Program-made: the position numbers and the translations under genes
Source: an uncultured Desulfarculaceae bacterium
Lineage (GTDB): Bacteria; Desulfobacterota; Desulfarculia; Desulfarculales; Desulfarculaceae
Assembly: GCA_937908275.1 (NCBI GenBank)
Contig: CALERA010000154.1
Coordinates: forward strand, 1 to 28,062
DNA: 28,062 nt
Direction of reading: 5' to 3'
In this document: positions 23,712-28,062 of the stretch, in pieces
Layout of the letters: every line of letters starts with the position of its first letter
Position numbering within the stretch: the stretch's first letter is position 1
The notes under the pieces: model-generated
Database searches by the model: none
What the model was told of the DNA's origin: nothing
Seen by the model: the letters and a program-made list of their open reading frames with translations, nothing else

Positions 23712-23785
23712 CCTACCATTTTGTAGGCAGCCTCCCCGGCCCGGCTACCGGCTGGTGGGCCGGGCAAATGGTCCCTTGAGGACCA
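23712..23785 (+). promoter_or_regulatory. Chain of three hairpins upstream of the NifA-like gene
   Basis: Stems: 23712-23716/23723-23727 (5 bp), 23735-23742/23757-23764 (8 bp, with an inner ACC/GGT pair) and 23769-23774/23780-23785 (6 bp). They form a possible structured leader. No known riboswitch is recognised. Confidence 0.4.
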
Positions 23786-23906
23786 CTCCCGGAGATTTCC
23801 AGCTTTTGTCATGCGATTGCCAGGTGTTGTCATGCCCGCTCGCGCATGCCCCGCCTGGGGCGAGACCCGCCCCGTCCGGGGCACGCTTCTTGCTCCCTTG
23901 CTGGGC

Positions 23907-25520
23907 ATGACTGAGCAGGCCGTGGACATCAAATGTCAAGTCTGGCTGGAGGCCGCCGGCCTCCTGGGCCAGGCCCTCAACCTGGAGGAGGCCGGCCCCC
24001 AACTGCTTGAGCTCTTGTCCCAGCGCCTGGCCACCCGCCGCGCCCGCCTGGTCCTGCGGGGCCAGGAATCCGCCTCGCCCCGTCTGGTGGCCAGCCTGGA
24101 TCCCCCCCTGCCCGCCCTGGTGGGTCCGCCCGACCTGGAGCCCGAACTCTGGCAGCGCCTGCTGCGGGTGGGCCAGCCCTTCTACCTGGCCGGGCACAGT
24201 CGTGAACCGATCTTCGCCCAGGAGCCGGGGGCCCAGTCCCTGGACCGGGCCGGCCTGGCCTGGCTGGGCGCGCCCATCATCTGGCAGGGGGGCAGCCTGG
24301 GCCTGATCTACGCCGACGCGGTCTTCAGCCCTCCCCGCTCGCCGGAGGAGGACCTGGATTTCCTGGCCTGCCTGGCCGGTCTGGCCGGCCAGATGGCGGG
24401 CCTGGAGCGCCAGGTGCGCCTGCGCGAGGCCCAATTGCGGCGCAGCAACCGCTTCCTGCGCGGCGAACTGGCCGAGGCCCACAATCGCTATCTTTTGGTG
24501 GGCGGCTGCCCGGCCATCCTGGAGGTGCAGCGCCTGGCCGAGAAGGTCGCCCCCAGCCGGGCCTCGGTGCTCCTGGTGGGCGAGCGCGGCAGCGGGCGCT
24601 CCACCGTGGCCCGCATCATCCACGAGCACAGCGCCCGCAGCGGCTTCCCCTTCTGCCGGCTGGCCTGCGCCTCGGCTCCCAGCGAGGTCCTGGAGCGCGA
24701 GCTTTTCGGCTATGAATCCGGCTCCGGCGAGGGTGGCGAGCAGTTGCAGCCCGGCCGCCTGGAGCAGGTGGACGGCGGCACCCTGTTCCTGGACGGCATC
24801 GACGAGCTGAGCCTGACCCTGCAAGCCAAGCTCCTGCGTTTCCTGCAGGATCGTGAGTTCGAGCCGGTGGGTTCGGGCCGGGTGCGCCGGGCCGACGTGC
24901 GCCTGATCGCCTCCACCAGCCGCGACCTGGCCCGTCTGGTGGACCAGGGCCGCCTGCGCGAGGACCTTTACTATCGCCTGGCGGTCTTCCCCATCGCCCT
25001 GCCGCCCCTGCGCGAGCGCGGCCAGGACGTGGGCCTGTTGCTGGACCACTTCGTGGAGCGCCTGTCGCGCGAGGTCGGCCGCAGCCTGAGCTTCACCCCC
25101 CCGGCCCGCGAGACCCTGCTGCGCTACGCCTGGCCCGGCAACCTGCGCGAGATGTCCAACCTGGTGGAACGCCTGCTGCTTTTGAGCGACCAGGGCCTGG
25201 TGGACCTGGCCGACCTGGGTCCGCTGCTGGCGCACCCCCCCGCCGCCGGCGAGCTGCCCGCGGCCGAGGCCGCCCTCTCGCGCCTGGAGGAAATCGAGCT
25301 GCGCGAGGTGGTGGCGGCCCTGGAACGCAACAACTGGGTGCAATCCCACGCCGCCCGCGAGTTGGGCCTGACCCTGCGCCAGATCGGCTATCGCATCAAG
25401 AAATTCGGCCTGGAAAACACCATCAAACAACAGCGTCACCGTCCCCAGGCCCCGGAGACCAGCGCCCGCCATTCCCCTCTTTCCCGCTCCCACCTGCCGG
25501 CCCAGCCCTACAGTCTCTAG
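23907..25520 (+). CDS. NifA-like GAF/AAA+/Fis protein with inactivated ATPase and sigma-54 motifs
   Basis: 537 residues. GAF-like N-terminus (about 8-165), a coiled linker, AAA+ domain (about 197-425) and a NifA-type Fis helix-turn-helix (460-503, with SHAARELGLTLRQIGYRIKK). The key motifs are altered: Walker A is GERGSGRST with Arg231 for Lys; the GAFTGA loop is GSGEGG (272-277); Walker B is LFLDGID with Gly297 for the catalytic Glu. Surrounding family sequence (ERELFGYE, LREDLYYRLAVFPIALPPLRERG, YAWPGNLREMSNLVERL) is kept, so it is a maintained protein and not a decaying gene. It probably binds DNA but cannot activate RpoN in the usual way. The start is uncertain: ATG 23811 and 23832 are in frame, but homology begins after 23907. 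It lies upstream of rrf2-hcp. Confidence 0.85.
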   Translation: MTEQAVDIKCQVWLEAAGLLGQALNLEEAGPQLLELLSQRLATRRARLVLRGQESASPRLVASLDPPLPALVGPPDLEPELWQRLLRVGQPFYLAGHSREPIFAQEPGAQSLDRAGLAWLGAPIIWQGGSLGLIYADAVFSPPRSPEEDLDFLACLAGLAGQMAGLERQVRLREAQLRRSNRFLRGELAEAHNRYLLVGGCPAILEVQRLAEKVAPSRASVLLVGERGSGRSTVARIIHEHSARSGFPFCRLACASAPSEVLERELFGYESGSGEGGEQLQPGRLEQVDGGTLFLDGIDELSLTLQAKLLRFLQDREFEPVGSGRVRRADVRLIASTSRDLARLVDQGRLREDLYYRLAVFPIALPPLRERGQDVGLLLDHFVERLSREVGRSLSFTPPARETLLRYAWPGNLREMSNLVERLLLLSDQGLVDLADLGPLLAHPPAAGELPAAEAALSRLEEIELREVVAALERNNWVQSHAARELGLTLRQIGYRIKKFGLENTIKQQRHRPQAPETSARHSPLSRSHLPAQPYSL

Positions 25521-25668
25521 TCCGCTTTTTTAGCCTCCCGACAGGGTCAGCCCCCGGCGGTCCGTTTTTCACTCGTCCGCCCGCGGCGGCAAGCCACCAG
25601 ATTTTTACAGTTGTTAAAGCCGGTTGAATCGCCAACCACCTCAGCGCGATTTTTTTTGCGCTTGGGGG

Positions 25669-25703
25669 TTGACGCCGGGCGTTGTTTTGGTATTCTGGTA
25701 CCA
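25669..25703 (+). promoter_or_regulatory. Promoter and candidate operator of the rrf2 gene
   Basis: TTGACG (25669-25674), a 16-bp spacer and TATTCT (25691-25696). The 8-bp palindrome TGGTACCA (25696-25703) overlaps the -10 edge and lies within a wider imperfect dyad (TTGTTTTGGTA at 25682-25692 and TACCACAA at 25699-25706). Autoregulation by the Rrf2 protein would fit. Confidence 0.5.
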
Positions 25704-25727
25704 CAATGCATTTTTGGAGAACGGCTC

Positions 25728-26159
25728 ATGCCCTTCAACCTGCGCATCTCCGAGGCGGCTTCCCTGGCCCTGCACGCCATGGCCCTGCTGGCCGGCGGCC
25801 CGGGCCAGCCCCGGGCCACCAAGGACCTGGCCCATCGCCTGGGGGTCTCGGACCATCATCTGTCCAAGGTGATGCAGCGCCTGAACCGGGCCGGCCTGGT
25901 GGAGGGCCAGCGCGGCCCCCGGGGCGGCTTCCGTCTGGCGGGCAGGGGCCGGTCCACCACCTTGCTGGAGGTCTACGAGGCGGTGGAAGGCCCCCTGGCT
26001 CAACAGGGTTGTCTTCTGGGCCGGCCGGCCTGCGCCGGACCCTGCGCCCTGGGCGGCCTGCTGCGCCGTATGGGGGATGACGTGCGCGCCTACCTGGCCC
26101 GCACCACCCTGGGCGACCTGGCCGCCGGCCTGGGTCAGCCCCTGGAAATCTCGCTCTAG
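25728..26159 (+). CDS. Rrf2-family transcriptional regulator with cysteine triad
   Basis: 143 residues, the normal size of NsrR/IscR-type regulators. Winged helix-turn-helix: ASLALHAMALLAGG, ATKDLAHRLGVSDHHLSKVM, LNRAGLVEGQRGPRGGFRLA (wing). Then LLEVYEAVEGPL and three cysteines, Cys95, Cys102 and Cys106, in GCLLGRPACAGPCALG, the place where this family binds an Fe-S cluster. GGAGA lies eight bases before ATG 25728. It is 80 bp upstream of hcp on the same strand. Rrf2 regulators of the NsrR kind control hcp in other bacteria, so nitric oxide or redox sensing is the likely job; this is inference. The frame is open to 25611, but a promoter lies in that part. Confidence 0.9.
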   Translation: MPFNLRISEAASLALHAMALLAGGPGQPRATKDLAHRLGVSDHHLSKVMQRLNRAGLVEGQRGPRGGFRLAGRGRSTTLLEVYEAVEGPLAQQGCLLGRPACAGPCALGGLLRRMGDDVRAYLARTTLGDLAAGLGQPLEISL

Positions 26160-26180
26160 ACTCTGGGGTTAGCTTCGGTC

Positions 26181-26220
26181 AGACTAAATGTAATCAAACA
26201 AGTAGACTATCAGGAATCAA
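26181..26220 (+). promoter_or_regulatory. Candidate operator: direct repeat before hcp
   Basis: AGACTAAATGTAATCAA (26181-26197) and AGACTATCAGGAATCAA (26204-26220) match at 13 of 17 positions and lie 23 bp apart, about two helical turns. TAGACT (26203-26208) could serve as -10 box, so the second copy would overlap the promoter. Confidence 0.4.
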
Positions 26221-26239
26221 TTGCAAGGGAGGATTTGCG

Positions 26240-27877
26240 ATGGAGATGTTCTGCTATCAGTGTGAACAGACCGCCAAGGGCACCGGCTGCACCATCCAGG
26301 GCGTTTGCGGCAAGGATCCCGAGGTCGCCGCCCTGCAGGATCTTTTGACCTACGCCCTCATCGGACTGGGCCAGGTGGCCCACGCCGCCCGGGCCAAGGG
26401 CATCGTGGACAACCAGGTCAACCGCTTCACCGCCGAGGGCCTGTTCAGCACCCTGACCAACGTGGACTTCGACCCCGACCGCTTCCCGCCCCTGATCAAC
26501 CAGGCCGTGGCCCTGCGCGAGCGCCTGAAGGCCAAGCTGCCCGGCCAGGCCTTCTCCGGCGCGGCCGCCTTCATCCCGGCCGGCGACAAGGCCGGCATGA
26601 TCGCCCAGGCCCCCCAGGCCTTCAGCTTCAAGGCCGCCGGCGGCGACCCGGACGTGACCTCCCTCCAGCACCTGACCATCTTCGGTCTGCGCGGCATCGC
26701 GGCCTATGCCGACCACGCCGCCATCCTGGGCCAGGAGGACGACCTGGTCTACGCCTTCCTGCACCAGGCCCTGGCCGCCACCCAGGATTCCAGCCTGGGC
26801 CTGGGCGACTGGGTGGGCATCGCCCTGAAGGCCGGCGAGGTCAACATCCGCGCCATGGAGCTGCTGGACGCCGGCAACACCGGCGTCTACGGCCACCCGG
26901 TGCCCACCAAGGTGCCCCTGGGCCACAAGGCCGGCAAGGCCATCCTGGTCAGCGGCCATGACCTCAAGGACCTGGCCATGCTCCTGGAGCAGAGCGCCGG
27001 CAAGGGCGTCACCGTCTACACCCATGGCGAGATGCTGCCCACCCACGGCTATCCCGAGCTGAAGAAGCACCCCCACTTCTACGGCCATTACGGCACCGCC
27101 TGGCAGAACCAGATCAAGGAGTTCCCGGAGTTCCCCGGCGCCATCCTGATGACCACCAACTGCATCCAGCGCCCCAAGGGCGACACCGGCGACAAGATCT
27201 TCACCACCGGCCTGGTGGGCTGGCCCGGCGTCAGCCACATCAAGGCCGACGCCAGCGGCCAGAAGGACTTCTCCCCGGTCATCGCCAAGGCCCTGGCCCT
27301 GCCCGGCTTCGCCAGCGACGCGGACCAGGGCGAGGTGATGGTGGGCTTTGGCCGCAACGCCGTGCTCTCGGTGGCCGGCGCGGTCATCGACGCGGTCAAG
27401 TCCGGGGCCATCAAGCACTTCTTCCTGGTGGGCGGCTGCGACGGGGCCAAGCCCGGCCGCTCCTACTACTCCGACTTCGTGGAGCAGGCCCCCCAGGACA
27501 CCGTCATCCTCACCCTGGCCTGCGGCAAGTTCCGCTTCTTCGACAAGCAACTGGGCGACATCGGCGGCATCCCCCGCCTGCTGGACATCGGCCAGTGCAA
27601 CGACGCCTACTCCGCGGTCCAGATCGCCCTGGCCCTGGCCGGCGCCTTCAACTGCGGGGTCAACGACCTGCCCCTGTCCATGATCCTGTCCTGGTACGAG
27701 CAAAAGGCCTGCGCCATCCTGCTCAGCCTGCTCCACCTGGGCATCAAGGACATCCGCCTGGGACCCAGCCTGCCCGCCTTCGTCACCCCCAACGTGCTCA
27801 AGGTCCTGGTGGAAAACTTCAACATCATGCCCATCTCCACCCCCGAGGCCGACCTGGCCGCCTGCCTGGGCAAGTAA
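26240..27877 (+). CDS. hcp: Hybrid cluster protein (Hcp, hydroxylamine/NO reductase)
   Basis: 545 residues, full length. Hcp carries a cubane and a hybrid 4Fe-2S-2O cluster; it reduces NO or hydroxylamine and takes part in protein S-nitrosylation. N-terminal cysteines are Cys5, 8, 17 and 23 (CX2CX8CX5C), the compact spacing of class I-type proteins of anaerobes. Hybrid-cluster ligand regions are present: YTHGEMLPTHGYPEL (His, Glu), TTNCIQRPKG, FLVGGCDGAKPGRSYY (persulfide Cys), TLACGKFRF, FNCGVNDLPLS and WYEQKA (Glu, Lys). GGGAGG precedes ATG 26240. It lies downstream of rrf2 with an 80-bp gap. The usual reductase partner Hcr is not adjacent. Confidence 0.97.
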   Translation: MEMFCYQCEQTAKGTGCTIQGVCGKDPEVAALQDLLTYALIGLGQVAHAARAKGIVDNQVNRFTAEGLFSTLTNVDFDPDRFPPLINQAVALRERLKAKLPGQAFSGAAAFIPAGDKAGMIAQAPQAFSFKAAGGDPDVTSLQHLTIFGLRGIAAYADHAAILGQEDDLVYAFLHQALAATQDSSLGLGDWVGIALKAGEVNIRAMELLDAGNTGVYGHPVPTKVPLGHKAGKAILVSGHDLKDLAMLLEQSAGKGVTVYTHGEMLPTHGYPELKKHPHFYGHYGTAWQNQIKEFPEFPGAILMTTNCIQRPKGDTGDKIFTTGLVGWPGVSHIKADASGQKDFSPVIAKALALPGFASDADQGEVMVGFGRNAVLSVAGAVIDAVKSGAIKHFFLVGGCDGAKPGRSYYSDFVEQAPQDTVILTLACGKFRFFDKQLGDIGGIPRLLDIGQCNDAYSAVQIALALAGAFNCGVNDLPLSMILSWYEQKACAILLSLLHLGIKDIRLGPSLPAFVTPNVLKVLVENFNIMPISTPEADLAACLGK

Positions 27878-27887
27878 GACGCCGGAG

Positions 27888-27929
27888 CCGGGGGAACTTT
27901 CTTGGAAGAAAGTTCCCCCGGACCCCCTC
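27888..27929 (+). repeat. GGGGGAA-hairpin repeat, copy C (after hcp)
   Basis: Perfect 16-bp stem (27888-27903 with 27906-27921) with a 2-nt loop, then ACCCCCTC. It begins 10 bp after the hcp stop. It shares an 18-mer (27912-27929) with copy A. There is no T-tract, though it may still help end transcription or protect the message. Confidence 0.75.
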
Positions 27930-27940
27930 AAAGAACTTTG

Positions 27941-27997
27941 GGCGATACGCGCGTTTCCCTCCGCCGCGCTGCGGCGGAGGGAAACGCGCGTATCGCC
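27941..27997. repeat. Perfect 27-bp inverted repeat downstream of hcp
   Basis: Arms 27941-27967 and 27971-27997 are exact reverse complements around a 3-nt GCT centre. No T-tract follows. From 27998 to the window end no gene is seen. Confidence 0.85.
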
Positions 27998-28062
27998 ATG
28001 TTCATGAGGAGTCCAGGCGCGCTTGCTTGTCAGCAAGGTTTCCGCCTCGCGGCCTTGCCAAG

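Larger units (their letters stand above)
23141..23906. other. Long structured intergenic region, no convincing gene
   Basis: About 770 bp. It holds an orphan minus-strand terminator (23198-23241), a bulged hairpin (23339-23368), three copies of TTGTGCAATC, an AT-rich island (23420-23525) and a chain of hairpins (23712-23785) before the next gene. A 183-codon plus frame and two 73-74-codon minus frames exist, but they lack convincing starts or recognisable domains. The base composition of the island is unlike the rest of the window. Confidence 0.6.

Noticed and set aside
23811..23906. Extra N-terminal 32 residues of the NifA-like protein
   Set aside because: In frame, but rich in Pro/Arg, without ribosome site and outside the recognisable GAF-like part; kept only as an alternative start.
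25642..25665. Intrinsic terminator (AGCGC, T-run, GCGCT) before rrf2
   Set aside because: The T-run is in the loop and not after the stem, so it does not fit a terminator.
26210..28036. 608-codon minus-strand frame opposite hcp
   Set aside because: Shadow of hcp and its downstream repeats; low-complexity Gly/Ala/Val composition.

Overview
This is a 28 kb, GC-rich, gene-dense bacterial window. Gene content suggests an anaerobic, Gram-negative bacterium of the former Deltaproteobacteria (Desulfobacterota; a Desulfarculus-like lineage would fit). The clues are a class-I-type hybrid cluster protein, a UbiD/UbiA pair of the futalosine (Mqn) menaquinone type, two sigma-54 activator-type regulators, DUF6485, and a DivIVA-DUF167 pair. 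This placement is inference; there is no rRNA or other marker to fix it.

Layout. 1-737 (-): partial mutM, divergent from 909-3393 (+): DUF6485 protein, tandem-GAF protein, mreB and a small Cys-rich protein. 3508-5430 (-): DivIVA-like protein, DUF167 protein and a membrane-anchored HExxH peptidase. 5532-9620 (-): a probable operon of ubiD, ubiA, a J-domain/receiver fusion and a galT-like gene. 9805-10455 (+): a TPR-like protein with a strong terminator. 10456-11493: about 1 kb without a gene, full of REP-like palindromes and a long inverted repeat. 11494-15534 (-): malQ, then a separate thioesterase-fadD unit. 15789-18246 (+): an orphan DotU-SPOR fusion and an M20 peptidase. 18247-18563: more REP-like repeats. 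18564-19766 (-): an MFS transporter. 19915-23088 (+): a sigma-54 activator with a degenerate receiver, a GAF protein and gap. 23089-23906: a structured, partly AT-rich intergenic region with an orphan minus-strand terminator. 23907-27877 (+): a NifA-like protein that has lost its ATPase and sigma-54-contact motifs, an Rrf2 regulator and hcp, followed by long inverted repeats.

How the genes work together. mreB and the DivIVA-like gene concern cell shape and envelope growth. ubiD and ubiA supply menaquinone. The acyl-CoA ligase and thioesterase act on fatty acyl-CoA; malQ and the GalT-like enzyme act on sugars; gap is central glycolysis. Rrf2 and Hcp form a recognisable nitrosative/redox-stress module.

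The most interesting items are (1) the NifA-like protein at 23907-25520 with substitutions in Walker A, the GAFTGA loop and Walker B, directly upstream of rrf2-hcp; (2) a DotU domain joined to a SPOR domain with no other type VI secretion gene in view; (3) a short protein joining a J-like HPD segment to a response-regulator receiver; and (4) several families of intergenic palindromes. All functions are read from sequence motifs without database searches.
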